Shown: positions 12,601-26,700 of the stretch, in pieces
Numbering within the stretch: position 1 is the first letter of the stretch
Layout: every line of letters starts with the position of its first letter
NCBI GenBank assembly: GCA_907165065.1
Contig: OU015534.1
Coordinates: forward strand, 11,167,686 to 11,231,685
Direction: 5' to 3'
Source of the DNA: Caprimulgus europaeus
Taxonomy: Eukaryota; Chordata; Aves; Caprimulgiformes; Caprimulgidae
Length of the DNA: 64,000 nt
Program-made: the position numbers and the translations under genes
The notes under the pieces: generated by a model
What the model was told of the DNA's origin: nothing
Database searches by the model: none
What the model saw: the letters and a program-made list of their open reading frames with translations, nothing else

Positions 12601-14685
12601 TTGTGTTTAAAGGAAATTGTGATAGATCTTGAACAGGGAGGGAAGAACCTGACATTCTGGCACTAAAGAAACTGTGTCCTGTTTGTCATCTTCAAGTTAA
12701 GAATTGGGGTTTTTTCCTCCTATTTTTCCATCTCCTTCCCATGTTGCATCCAGTTCTATTTTTTACCCGTTTCTTGCCTTGTTCCATTGTTTTGTTCATT
12801 TCCTCAGCTTTCCTCCTTGCTCCATTGCTTTCCATTTGTCTCTTTCACCCATTTCAATAAACTTTTATATTCATTATATAAATAGAAGGGAACCCTTTTT
12901 CTCTGAGAAGATACAAAAATTCTCTCGCTCATGAATACACAAAAAGCAGAAACCATCCTCAGGATGCAGAGCAGGAGGGAGTCGCCTGACTTCCAACTGC
13001 AAGACCTCATTAAAATTAGTGGATTCCCTATCCGCTTTGCATAAGGAACATTGCTATTTGGGCTGACTTCCACAGCAACATCTGGGCCATGATAACATCA
13101 GTACTGGAGCACTGCTAGGTGAGCTCATGTTTTGTTAATGAAGTAATCTACTGAAAGTGCATATATCTTTTTTTTTTTAGTACCACATACTTTACTGCAA
13201 AGTGTCATACTACTATTATAGGAGCTTTCCTTTGCAAGTGAGACTTAAAGAATTTTGTTATAGTTAATAATATGCTTAGCTTGAATTGAATGGCGTGCTT
13301 GAGAAATGCCACCTAAATTATAACATTTTAAGACTTAAATACTTTGGTAGTTCAGTGCATTAATTGAGAAACACTGAAAAATTACATACTAGAACAACTG
13401 ATATTCTCAGTAGTTTTGATGTTACTAAATATTTGGTGTGCTGGTGTTTGGTTTACTACATATAGATATTTATGTTGTGAGTGATGCCTCTGACTTAACT
13501 AAATAACAAAAGTGATCATGATCACAAACATCTGACTTTAGTGTGTTCTAGAATAAGCAAACGAAGGTTGGATGGAATGTACTGGTAAGATATGTTCATT
13601 CAAACTTCATTGTGAAAGGAGGACAAGTGAAAACAGACAATTTCAGGTGTGGATTGAAATTTCTCTCCTTAATAGACTCTGGACTGTGAGTACAGTTACA
13701 GATCTCTTGGACAGCCCAGTGTAGTCCTTGACTGTTGTTGTGTTCTGTCATTTTTAATTTGCAAGCTGAATATTCTTGTGGCTTTTCTGTCCTGAGAACT
13801 AGTGGCAAGTGGTCAGACAGCCAGAACACTCTCAAATGAGGCTACAGGTGTGTGGAAGGGAAAGTAATATTGACATATGATATCTAGCTGCTTTGAGGCA
13901 GGTTCCAAAAAGGGTTTCTACTAAAGAGCAGAGAGTGCATAAAGAGAAGAAATAGAAGTAATCAGTGAGTCTTTCTGATTTTTTTTTTTTTGTTTGTTAA
14001 AATATTGAAGCTATTGGAGGTTTCTGAGTTTCTGAAGTATTAACCTGCCACTGGTCTGAAAGTGAAGACTTCCCTGTTTGCCATTGTTTGGCTAATGATG
14101 AGAGGGAGTTTTACTGATCTTTCCCATCTTACTGGGCTGGATAGACAAATGCTTTGTAATTGAGCTGTGGCAGTCATTTGTAATGTGTAGTGTAGGAAAG
14201 GTGGGCAGACCCCATCTCCATCCCCTATTCCCCCCCAGGAAGTGTTGGAAAACATACAGTAGTGTTGTGTTTGCTAACAGAACATGCACAGCCTTGCATA
14301 TTAAGGCAGGCATATAGCCAGGAGCTTTGAATTATTGTACCCTGACATTACCCACTGTAACTTTTAGCACTCTGGGCCCATTACTTTGGCTTCCTGCCCA
14401 GTAATGTGCAATTTCCACTTACATAAGAAGATGTAGCAGGAATAATGACTCCTTGGAGGAGGTGTTTTCTTTCGCAGCAAATCAGCCCAAGGCCAGCAGG
14501 TGTAAGTTTATAGACACAGTCCAATAATGGCAGCCTGCACTGTTCTTCTCTGTTAATCCAGCAGTAGATGGAAAGAAACAGATCTGCCTTTGCACACTTT
14601 TCACTATCCACTGACTTAATTGCACAATCAAGCTCTTGTAAATGGCCATGCAAACCTCCATGATTTTTTTTTTTTTCTTTTCCAG

Positions 14686-14775
14686 GCACCCCAGAATGCA
14701 CATCAGAACAGGGCTGATGGATGCCCATCTCTACTGTCTGAAGAAATATGTGGTAGACTTCCTTGTAGAAAACAG
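14686..14775 (+). CDS. EIF2B3: EIF2B3 coding exon a (end of nucleotidyltransferase-like domain)
   Basis: The exon follows a polypyrimidine tract and TTTTCCAG acceptor and ends before GTAAG. It starts with the last base of a codon begun in an exon outside the window and ends two bases into the next codon. It reads [20 protein letters not shown] and then YVVDFLVEN, against human [20 protein letters not shown] and YIVDFLMEN. This is the last beta/alpha part of the pyrophosphorylase-like domain. The preceding exon (human residues about 150-189) was searched for by eye in the upstream 14.6 kb and not found, so that intron is probably longer than the window shows. Confidence 0.95.
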
Positions 14776-17700
14776 GTAAGAAACCAAGCCATACACAAGG
14801 TTGTAGCAGGTGTTTGCATTGACATATGGTTCATCCCAGTGCTTTTAAAGGAAGATTTGTTTCATTAAATTGGCTAGCATAAAACAGAAATGTAAAAGAA
14901 AGTAGTTTTCAAAATGCTTTAACTACACTAACAAGAATGCCAAGCGTTATGTCCAAGTATCTTATTCAAACCTTTAAAAAAAATAATAACAGCATAAGTG
15001 AAAACTAAATTTTTTGCATCTTTTCTGCATCCCTTGTTTTCCTAATGTATCTGTGCTTTTTGGCTGCTCATTTCACCAGGGCTCCCCATTGTTAGGGCTG
15101 TGAATACATTTCTGACCTTTGATTTCCCCCACCACAGTCTGTTTTGGCCTTTGCAATCACCTTTTCTCTCCCCCTTCACTTCCACCACCACTGCAGGTGG
15201 GCTATCTCTGTAGCATCCTATGTTTTTATCTTGTGATGTTCCTCTGTCAAAACTCCGAGACCACCCACTGAGAGCAAGAAAAACATCCATTTATGGAAGT
15301 GGAGAAGGATCTTAGCTATAATATTTCATGAAACAGACAAAAAAAACCCTGTTTATCTTTAAAAAACAAACAAGAGAACAACCACCCTCACAGTAAGCAG
15401 TTCAGTTTTGGAATGATGTCCTGTTTGTAGACTTTTTGTAACGTGCTTATGCCCAGTACATCACTGAATGCTCACTGAGTTCTCAAGAGTTTTTCTCCCC
15501 TTTTAAGTAAGGTGAAAGACAAAGAGGCCAACCTAGTGTTGTGTTCATAGTGCTTTTTATTTGCAGATAAACTAACGTGAAAAAATACCGAGGGGGGATT
15601 TGTGGTAGTCTCGACCATATACCAATCTGGTGATGCAGTTGGATACGTGATTGAAGGAGCTCCTCCAGAATAAGGCTCTGTGAATGAGTTAAAATTAAGT
15701 GGAAAAGCTGTGTTAACTCCCAGCATGATTTCTTACCGTGCATGAGAATGATGCTTATCCAATGCTTTGACTGGCACATGGGGGCATTGTACAAGTCATT
15801 TTAGTTCCCATTTGTGTATGGGAACATGTCTGAAAGGTGAGAAAGCTTCAGGAGCAGCAGACCCTTTAAATCTGGAGAAAGCGATTTATCCAGTGTGATT
15901 TAGAAAGTCAGTGACAATATGTACTATTTATATTTCCTGTGGTAGCATGAAGCGGTGTTTATGCCTTTCTTTTGTGATAATGCAAAATGTAGGAGTTATT
16001 TCTTGAAATCCTAGCCATCTAGTTTTGCTGGGATTAGACATTTCAGGAATATTAGACATTTCACACATTCAGTTCTTCTTCCCTAGTATTTCATGCTGTT
16101 TTGAATTTAGATCATTAGGTCTGTGGGACAAGGACGGTCTTTGTCAGACGTGCCACAGTGCGTGACACAATGAGGCCTCTAAGCATAAATAGTGGTAACT
16201 TCAGATTTCAAGGCTTTATGCTATTTCCATTGAGACTGGTGAAATCTTTGGTTTTGTCAGTGGTGGGATTTTATCTTGTATTAACCAAAGCCAGCAGAGT
16301 GAAATCCTGCTCTCAAATCCTCCGGTTGCCCCCAGGTCTCCCTCGTACAAGTCTGCTGACTTTTTGCAAGTCTGACCGGTTGGGTTTTTTCTATAGAGAG
16401 GACATTCTCTGTCTTCACTATTTTGTGAAGCTGTGTTTCTTTTCTGTGACATTTCTATGACAAATACTTAATTACAGGAGCTAAACAGCATTTCTTAAGA
16501 CCTGATAGCAACATCTGGCTTACTAATGGCAGGTAGCTGCTTCTCTATTACACACATGCTGCTTATTCAGTCAGTTGGGAGAGAGAGTCAACTGCAAGTA
16601 ATGTGCTTAACTGGCAAATCTGGGAAATGGGACTTTTGCCATGAGGAATAACTTGGGCTTTCAGGCTTCTGGCATTGGTGGGCACTTGCAGCTTGTTTTT
16701 CTTCTCTGAGGAAGGGGAGGACAGTGCATACTCAAAGATCTTTCCATGTTTGGCAGCAATATGCCAGGACTTTTGAAAGACTCTGTGGAATATTTTTGCC
16801 TCAAAAGTACTGACATCTACATAATTGTTTGGGTTTCAGGATTCTTTTTAATACTTTTGTTTTTTAGTTTAGAGAGAACCTACAGTAAGGTTTTGCCTCT
16901 CTGCAATTCCACACTAGGACTGGAGAAGCTCAGATGCCTTGTTTAAGTTGTGTGTGTTTAAAATGAACAGCAGGGACTGAAGTGAACAGTGAAGCTCTTG
17001 TACGGTGCCAGGAAGTACTGACACAGTGTACTTCCTCAATATTACAATATTTACATTGTGTTAATATTTTAACAGCGGGGTTTGATGGCAGGCAGAACAC
17101 CTTTTTTCATTGTTTATAGCTCGGTGAAGCATTTAAATTTTTTTCCAAATTTTATTTTGACATACAAGAGCAGAAAGGATGTTGCCCAGCAGTAAAAAAT
17201 TTCAGATCCTATGACTGGCTATAGCTCACCCTTTTGCAGAGGAAAATTATGATTACTTCCAGGTCATGGAATGACATGAAAAGTAGCGTGGTTATGTATG
17301 TGGGATCTGTTGCTCCAAATGGGATAAAAGCCCACTTCTGGGTCTACTCCTGCTAGACTCACAAGAGGTCATAGACCATACCCTGCTACCAACCAAATTT
17401 ATCCTGTCTGAACAGGGACTGTGACCTCAATGTGAACAAGAAGCAGCTTGTCTGGGCTGAATTTTCTGCTGATTATAATTGTTCCTGAGGTTTTTCTCTG
17501 CAGAGGCCTTTGGTTTTTCCCCAGGTCTTCTCTGCATCTGTGTAGTTTGAGTTGCTGAGGTTGGTCTTGGTTTGGCAGGAGTACCAAGTCTGCTGAATTG
17601 TATCATATCTTCGCACAGGAGAGAGGTCAGTTAAAAATCTGATCTCCCTGTATTCAGGCAAGAGCTTTTCTTTCCTAAACATTTCCTTTTTCAGAATAAA

Positions 17701-20700
17701 GTGAATTTGAGGATCTTATTAGGTGCTGTGCTTTGTGTTGTGGGGAAGACAGGTGAACGCTGGCTGTGTGTGTAGCAGGAGCTGCTCTGCCAGCACAGGG
17801 CAGGGATAGTTGAAGGTGAACACCTGCACTGCATGATGGACTGCACAATATTGCTTTTCTTAAAATGCTGATTACACGAGCTGAGCCAGCAGGCTAGACA
17901 GAAGCAGAGGCTGTAGCTGGCTGGGGGCACGGCTCCACCCCACAGCTGGCGGGCCTCACACCCCTGGGGCCCTGGGGTGGCAGCCAGCACAGTAGCCAGT
18001 CCCTTTTTTGGCACTCTCCTGAGTGCTAGGTTGGAATCCTGCCTTGCTGCTGCATTCAGGGCAGATGGAAGAAGAGAGTCCTTATTCCTTTTCTCCTGTG
18101 GACTTCCTCTGCAGCAGAGGGCAGGTTCTAGGCCTCTATTTTGTGACCCTGGCATGTTGCACAGGCGTGCACTGATACTTTACTGTGTGCTGTCAGTTTG
18201 CTTACCAACAATCCCAGGGAAGCTGCTAGCAGAAGAAATGTGATCAAAGTGAAATCGCATGGTAATTTGTGTTCTGTTTTTCCAGAATGTTTCTAAAGCT
18301 CTAGCCTGGTGAAATAAGATACCTGATTTGGGGGAGGGCGAGGGGGGAGATGGATATAAAGCAACCCCTTCCTCTTGTGAAGTTTTAACTTGGAAAATTA
18401 AAACTTGCTTTGGAAATTTAAGTGTTGAAGGTGTGTGTCTATATATCCTGTGTATATGCTTAAAAGCATGTGTAATACACATTTATAATATATGTATAGA
18501 TGAATAGCATTGTGTCAGCTGTGCAGGTGCAGGTGACAACATTTGTTATGTGTGTAAAGATTTCACCCTGCCTACAGCTGAAACCCATTGACACATGGAG
18601 GCTGCCATTGTCACTTCTCATTGAAGTAGACCAGAAAATCCAAAGCCAGATCAAGGCTGCCTAAAACAAGGCAGTATATGGTCCTGCTTATTAAGTTAGC
18701 TCCCCAAAATCTCTTTTGTCAAATTTCATCAGTGCAGAGCTTGTAATGAATAGGTTAATCAAACCTTAGTTACAGGTTGGGCACACAAAAAGCTACATTT
18801 AAACATGCATACTCCTGACTTTGCAAAGTTAAGCACTTGGCAGTTAGGAAATGCCACAGCTGAGGCTCCCTCTGTAACCTTTTGTGCCCGTATGTGCCAC
18901 GTATTATGGTCCAGTCTCCAATTACATGACTGTATGATTGTTTGTTTTTTTCCCTCTGTGGTCATTGTTTCATTTGTTGCCCAAGATGCTCACTGAAGGA
19001 GATACTGTTCAATATTGTGTGTAACTTCTGTAGATCAGGTGAAGGCCACCAGCCTTACTTACTGCTTGCTGTTTAAACCCTTTTCTGAAGGTAAGGTCCT
19101 TTTGGATTCTTGATGCTCATCACTGATTCTATAATGCACTGCACACACTTCATTATCTTTCCAGCACCTCTATTACTGAAGCAGTGGTCTTTCCCCATCC
19201 TGCAAGGGGGAAACTAAGGCACAGAAGAGCTTGAAGTTTGAAGCATCTTTGTCTTAAGTAGGCCATTTTTCAGTCCTTTGTTATACAGAGAGCTATTAAT
19301 GTTGAAAGAATCTTCCATTGATGATAGCTGTCACAGGGTGAAACTGATCAAATCAAAAACACACAATCAGTGGCAACCTGCAGAACTTAGATTTATGTTC
19401 TTCATTCAGCAGCATCTGTAAACTCCTCTGACAGAAGGGAATTTAAAAAAGTTAAAAATTGGTTCTTCTGGCATCATTCATTTGCCTTAGCAGTTATTTT
19501 CTCCTCTGGAAGCCCTCTGCCTTGTACATTTAACACACATGTTCTAACAAATGAAGCAGCCATTCTTCTGCCTCATTACACAACCTTGATTCATCCCCAG
19601 GGCACAGTCCATCTTTAAATTGGGTGAAGAGGAGATCAAGACTGGGGAAAGAGGAAAAGTAGGCAAGTGTGTTTTTAAGGATTGTGTCATAATGTGTACA
19701 CACAAGGTCTTAATTTAGGTTGTATAAGCAACATAGTTCTAGCTTTTCTTAATCTGAGTGCCCACACTGTTACCCTGATGTTCTTTCAAGTGTGTGTGTA
19801 TGTATTTATATATGTGACACTTTCAGAATTAATCAGTGAGGCTACTGTGACTCTTGCTAATGGAGTAGCTGTTATCGACATCGATTTATCACCTCTCAGG
19901 TCAGCCACCAGAAGGAGGTGGGATGCTCTAAACTTCAAAGAGTGTCCAGCTCAGCCTTTGTAACTTTGGCCTGGAGTGTACTCAGTACTCTGTGGAGTAG
20001 TGCATGAGCAGTTCAGCTGCCTTGCAGAATGAGAGAGAATGGAGTATGCTCAACGTAGAAGGACTCAAAAAAATTTAGCTGCAAAACAGGTCTCTTCCAA
20101 ACATGTGCAAACAGTGGTTTTTCAGACTTAGCTTGGTGTAGTGTGGGCACTTTTGATGTTTACAAATGTAACGCCCTGACGAAAAGGCAACCTTGTGCCA
20201 AATTGCAAGCATGGAAGTGCAAGAGCTTTTCAGCGGAGCAGTTGAAATATTTTAACATGGACAAACCAAAGTATTTTTCCATAATTTTCTTCTTGGAAAT
20301 AGCTGAGACACTTTTGATGAAGCTATCCAAAAAAAATCAGCTTGAGGCAAACACCTGGCATGGGTAATTTCAGCCAAAACAGTTAAACTTTGGCAAAGTT
20401 TACAAACACATGAAGACAGAAACTTACAATAGGAAATGCTGGGCAATTTATCTGTAGGCACCCCAACTGCACCACCTCTGAAAGCTGGTCCTCTCGGTTC
20501 TTACGAAGGCAGATGCCACTGTGTGTTTGCTCAGATGTGATGGCTTCTCTGTTATGCACCAGAGTGACAATTGCATTTTAGAGCATAAGAAGATCTTTGC
20601 ACTTTGTTTCAGAAGACATCGTCTCTATATCTAGAACAAAGATAGCACACATCTTCCTCTTATACATTAAAACATTTCACATACTTTTGTGGTGTCCTTC

Positions 20701-23700
20701 CCCCTCTTCCTCCTAAAAGCAAAGTAAAATTTTTATTGTGTATAGTAATGTGTTTTGCAAATCACCATTTTGTCCTGAATCTAGTATTTCTGAGTTGTTG
20801 GGTGTAGAAAAAGCCACCATTTCCCTTGTACAGTCACCTGGGAAGCAGGCAGCTCTGTTTGTGGCCAGAAGGAATGATGTGTGGTACTGGAAAGGCAAGA
20901 ATAATAAACAGCAGCACTGTGGTTGCTTTGAAAGGTCTGAGTAAGCATTTGCAGTGCCTTGTCCTGGGAATGCTGAGTGCTCACATCTTGCTTGCCACCA
21001 GGGAAATCCACTTTCCTTGGGGAGCCCTCCTCTTGGGGTGCACCCCACAAAAGGCTGAGCTGGAGCTAAGGAAACAAATCAGCTCTTCTGCAGCTCTTCC
21101 AGCGCTGGAGAGCTGCCTGCCAAAATTCTCCAGCAGAGCAGCTCTACTCTGAACTGAGCAAATTTGCAGTGAGCTTTATAGCCAAAGTCAGTATGATTTG
21201 TTTGCAAAGTTAAACACTGGGTTGTCTTTTTTTTTTTTTTTAAAAAAAACTGCTGAAATAAATAAGAGCAAATCGTGTGAGGTCATAACGCTCTGCCTTT
21301 CCAAGCTGCTTCAGCTGCCGTCCCAGAGCAGGCTTCTCTTCTCGGCTCCCCTCTGCTGTGTCCAGAAAGCCTCCGCTGGGCCAGCACGGGGAGGAGAGAG
21401 GAAGGTTTGCTGTCTCAATGCTGTGTGCTGAGATCTGTGGCCATGAGAAGAGCTGCTGTGGAGCCACCCTTCTCCTCCCCAAGAAAAGGCCGGGAGAGTC
21501 TGAGATCTTTGAGAACTGGAGGGTGCAAGTGACTGGCTGGGAAGCTCCTGCTTGAATGGCTGTGTGCTATGCTGTACACAAAGGCCCCTGCAGGTTTATA
21601 TTAAGGTGCTGCCCAGACTAAACCAGTGCATTTTTTCTTTTTCCCTCTAAATGCCTTTTTATCATTCAGGCTGTCACCTGTGTTTCCTGGCAAGGGCTGC
21701 TGGCTGGGGGAGGTCTGGCAGAGCTGAACACCCAGCTTTGGTGGTCTTTGTGTGGCTGCCTGAAAGATGGCTTAAAACAGAACCTGCTCTGTGAATACCT
21801 GCGAGTTAACATGTGTCAGCCGTGTGGCTCGAAGGTTTCTCCTTTGCTGTAAAGAGAGATTTTTATAATGAATACTTTCCTTGTGATTAAAATGGGTAAA
21901 TAAACAAATAGCTCCTTCAGGAAGTATACCATGTGAAGGCAGGGCAAATTGTAGCTTTCCAAACAAGGAAAAGAAGAAGGAAGGGGGGTGGGGGGGGAAC
22001 CACAAACCCAAGCTCCTCCTTCGTGCTTTAGTCTATTAGAATGTGAAATGGTAATTTATCTTTCCCATTTCCTTTCCTTGTCAAACATATCCAGCTGTTG
22101 GAGCTTTCTCTGCTCCCTACTAGAAATGCCAAGATTTGAAATTTGTTGATGTCCTTCTCCTCCAGAGTATCATTACCATTATCTTCTTTCCGTGGCACCA
22201 ATCGAGCTCACTCCTGAAGCCTCAGGGGAGAAACTCTAATGATCCATACTGGCTTTAAACAAATCATTATTTTCAGCAAATCACTTCTGTAATTAATAAA
22301 ATTATTTTTCCTGTTAGCAGTCTACCTGGGAGCAGACATATCTTTGAATGTGCTGAGTTGGAACTGGTTAACTTAATGAACAACTGCAAATCTTTCTGTA
22401 AGCCCACGATATGTCATAGCAGCCCTGTGCCTGAGGTACTCAAAGCATGCTTGGTCACAGCACAGTATTGTGTGCATGCAAGCTGCTCCTAATGCACATT
22501 TTTCTAAAGTAAATGTTAGTATTTGTTAATTTTGTCCTCTAACTGTGATTTACAGCATCAGATAATGACGCTTTGGATGCCTTATGAGAAGTGAATGTAG
22601 GGAGGACATGAAAAAGGTCATTCAAATGTCAATGCAAATATTACAGAATGGTAGAAAAAGTCAGGTTGGGGAAGGACCTCTAGCAGTCTCTAGTCCAACC
22701 TGCTGCTCGAGTGAGTCTAACTTTTGTGTTGCTCAGGGGTTTTTCTGCAGTTGAGTTTTGAAACTCTCCAATGATGGAGACTGAGCCTTGTCCTAGGGCT
22801 GTACCACTCACTGAAAGGTTGTTTTGAGTATGTCCCAACTGAGATTTTCCATGTTACAGCTTACATCCATTGCCTCTTGCCCTTTACTCTATGCACTTCT
22901 TGGAAAAGTCTGTCTGTCATCTATATCGCTTCACTTTTGGTAGTGGAAAAGTGTAATCAGATCCCCCTGCAGCCCTCTCTTCTCCAGGCTGAACAAACCC
23001 AGCCCTCCCAGCTTCTCCTCCGGCATCATGTACTCCTGGCCCTCTTGGTGGCCTCAGCTGGGCTTGCTCTGCTCTGATAATAAACATTAAAAATTGTTAA
23101 CTATTTTTTCCACTGTTTCATGTAGTTGCAGTTTCCTTGGGTAGCCTACAGTGAAATTGACTTTTGTCTTCAGAAGATATGTGGATTTTGACCCAAGGAG
23201 GAATGATGATTCTTTTATCCATCTATGTGTGCTTTTTTCTTTTTTTTTCCCCCTTAATTCATTGCCACTTGGACAGTCTCACCCTGAGCATTATTTCATC
23301 GGTGCAGTACATTTTCTTCCACACAGCACTACTTGCATGTAAGATAATACTTGGGATGAAATTATTATCTTACCTTGCCGGACATCTCCCTGTGAGGATA
23401 CAGTGCTTATATGTGATATCATGGTATATTTCTCTTGCAGTAGAAAACATAATTCTCCTGTATTTTCTATTCAGATGATCTGATTGTACAACATTCAAGA
23501 ATTTTCAAGAAAATGTTTTCCTTTCTTCCCCTCTCTGGTTTGCTTCTAAATCTCTTTTCTTCCACACCACCTCAGTCACTGACTGATCCCTCTGAAATGC
23601 TGAGTCCCCTTTTAGGCATGAATTTAATTTTTGGAAAAGAGAGAAAATACTGTTCCACTTCTCATAGTTTTTGTATTCTAGGTGTTAGTTCATTGTCAAA

Positions 23701-26700
23701 TTTCATTGTACTTTAGCCAGTCAAATTAAACCTGAATGATAATAAAGATGTCCATTACACTGTTGCAGACTTTGTAATTGCATTGAATTATCACGATGGG
23801 AGACTTGGGAGAATAAATACTAGTAATGATGATAGGACACACATGCCTGAATAGATTAGCTAAAAGAGATATATTCATTAAGTCAGTGAATCATCAGTCA
23901 ATCAATAACAATATTCTAAGTTCCATTTTTAATGTGATAAGTAGCTAGACTATGAGGTAAGGGCTGATCTTAGAACACAGTCTTGAATCGAATGGGAGCG
24001 ACCACACATTTCTTAAAATAAAATGAAGAAATAAAAAAAGAGTATAACATTTTAAACAGCCACAGGACAGACTATGGGAGATGCTGAGTGCTGTCTAGTT
24101 CAGTTACCAGTTTTGAAGAAATCAGAGACCTGAAGGGGGAGGAGAAGTGACACTTCCCTAAATCAAAGACACAGAGATGAACTGTAGCACACACAGGCTT
24201 TTACACCAAACTTTTCTGGATGAATACCACCTGCAAAGAACATGAAGAATAAAAGTAGGCTCATGAGGAGGAGGAGATGGGACTCATTGGCCAAAAAACT
24301 TCATCTTAAAAGTTCTTCAGGAAAGGATAAAGTGACCAGAAAAAAAAATTTAGTCTTATCACAGTACAGAAGATCATGTTGCAGATACAACAGTAAAGAC
24401 AACAGAAGAGTTGTCCTACAGGGAGGGATAGAACAAGGGTTAGTAATCAATAGTGAAGGTAGGAATTAATTAATGTAGAATGATTGCTGAGGAGAAGGGT
24501 CTAGAAATGGGACTTGTACTGGTAGAAGCAGGACTGAATTGCACACCAGAGCTTCCAGTTTATCTCCCAGACCGCTGAAAGAATGGACGTGTTGTTAAGT
24601 GAAACTGAGAACGTTTTCATTTGATTTCAGACCCTCAGTATCTCTATGGAGCAACAGAGCAGAGTGATGCGGATGTCTGTGGCGCTTTTAATGCAGCCTC
24701 AGTGGGGCAGGGTGAAGAGCTTACGCATGTGAAGCTACAGCCATGTCTACATTTTTTGACGCTTACATGTTTTGTACAGACAAGTCTGAAATGTTTATCT
24801 ATCTGAATACATACTAATGCACCTTCAGTTTATGTGGTTCATCAGTTTTATGGATACATGTCAGCTTTATCAAATGCATCATGCGCATGTGTTTAGACAT
24901 ATTATCAGGATGCCTCTGTTCAGCGCAGTTTTCAGAGAAGGAGCCTAATTTCAAAGGCATTTAGAAAAAAGTTGGTAACTCAGACACAGATGGCTGCAAA
25001 GGCGGAGGTGGGAGAGAACGGGGAAAGATGAGTTCTGGCAAGGAATCAGTTTGGTGCAGGTGCGCTTGTTTCAGAAGAATGGGATGCTGTCTGGGAATGA
25101 ATGAGATCCATTCCTCAGCAGTGTCTACAACCTGCCAAACATCCTGGGTGGCCTCCAACGGCCTCAGAGACTTTTGGTCAGAGAGTTCTAAAAATGTCTA
25201 AGCTTGCTGGCGTTCCCAAGCAAGAGCTGTGTTAGTCGGGAGCTGTGGGGCATTGCTGGCTCTTTGGCGAGTGGGCAGTTGAGGTTACTTAGATGACCTG
25301 AGCTGAGCGTGTGCACGCTTCCAAAGGATTTGAGTATGTAATTGAGGAGTTTTAATTTCTGTGGTCAATTTTTCAGAGAGCTGCTGTGTTTCCCAAGGGG
25401 CTTTTTGGCAGAAGTGGAAGTCAGATCCCTGCTCCTTTCAGTGCATCCAGAGATGGTGGAACTTGAGAACAGCTTTCCATGTGGTTTTCATCAATACCAT
25501 CCCTCCCATACTTTGATCTGGATCCTCTCTGCTTTATGGTGTCTGTGACTGTCACTTGTATGTCATCTTCTGCTTTCCCTCCATCAGCCAGAATGCAGGG
25601 ATTTGGGTGGTGATGCTGCAGTTTTGGGAAGTCATTCATAAACTTGAGCCTGGAAAGCAAGGTTATGCGTTGCCATGTGATGGCTTTTGAAATATTGTCA
25701 CATGCGCTTTTATGAACGTTGGGAGTAGGTCACTGTCAGACCTGGAGGTTTTGGTTAGAAAATAGTATGGAAAGACAAATGAAGCACAAATGCAGTCATG
25801 TGGAATTATCTTTCAGCAGAACATTTCTCAATTTTTCCTTGCCTTCTCCATAGGCTTTTAGCTCCAAAAATAATAAGACACACTGACAAATAAGTAATTA
25901 ACATGAAATTGAGGGGGGATGGGAAATCCATTTACTCTTCTTGTGATAGAAGTTTTGAGAGTAGAAGAGGACAAATGGCATATAGCAAAAAATAACATCT
26001 CTGTGATGCGATGATTGGTGTCGCAGGTTGCTAAATTAGGTACAAGTAGTTGCCTGGTAGTTTATTGGCTTGCCTGGTTACTCGGGAGTTTTCCTTTATT
26101 ATAATTAGCCTTGGGTACACTAAACAAAGGCAGAAAGATTATTGCAGGACACAAGGGTAGAATTAGCCTTCTGCAGAGATGTGGCAAACCTTACAAATTT
26201 ATCATTTGATACATTTTCCTTTTGTACTTTGTCCATGTCTGCTGTCTCCACATTCTTAGCATGTCTCAGAAATTCCAGCATTTTTAGCAGTGAATCAGTG
26301 GGAAGAAGGGGAAAAGGCCTGTAATTGCTTTTTCCATTGTGCTGGTTAAAACCGCATTGTGGGGAATGGACCCAAACACTGTCTTTTAAGTGGTGTTGAG
26401 TCTGAGGCAGGTGGTATTAACTCAGGACTGCATTAACTCTTTTCAAATCTCTTTCCTGTTTCCTTGAGGAAACATGCCTGGTGTATATATGTGGCAAGGG
26501 CTGTTTGCCTGCCTCTTGCATTGACATTTTAATTTGGTCCATGATATAAATATCATTTCCCTAATCCCCCTTGCCCTGACCCTGTTTTGTCTTTTCTTCA
26601 AAGTGAGTTGACTTTTTTTTTTTTTTTTCTTTAAGGAGGGGGGAGGAGATGGGAATGGTGGCTGGCTGCTCTAGTTTGGAGCATTAAATGCTCGGGGAAA

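Larger units (their letters stand above)
1..14685 (+). other. EIF2B3 intron, 3' part (upstream exon outside window)
   Basis: No coding exon was recognised here. The stretch holds a GC-rich patch (about 110-225), a CR1 fragment (about 225-773), unique AT-leaning sequence to about 9.3 kb, a CpG-rich island (about 9530-9870), a candidate conserved block (about 10.8-12.1 kb), possible MIR remnants and a few simple repeats. In 774-8840 nothing beyond unique sequence and short A/T runs was seen. Confidence 0.8.

Noticed and set aside
1-14685. Earlier EIF2B3 exon (human residues about 150-189, ending SILQK)
   Set aside because: Searched by eye for the expected GVDSTGK...EELVIKGSI-like peptide next to splice sites; none was seen. 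A translated search with an avian EIF2B3 protein would settle it.
17691-18155. 154-codon minus-strand open frame
   Set aside because: No recognisable domain, strongly mixed composition, antisense inside an EIF2B3 intron and no matching splice or poly(A) context. It is compatible with chance in a GC-richer patch.
24060-24480. Purine-rich stretch with a Lys/Arg-rich 75-codon frame
   Set aside because: Considered as a possible mobile-element fragment, but no family signature, terminal repeat or poly(A) tail was found.
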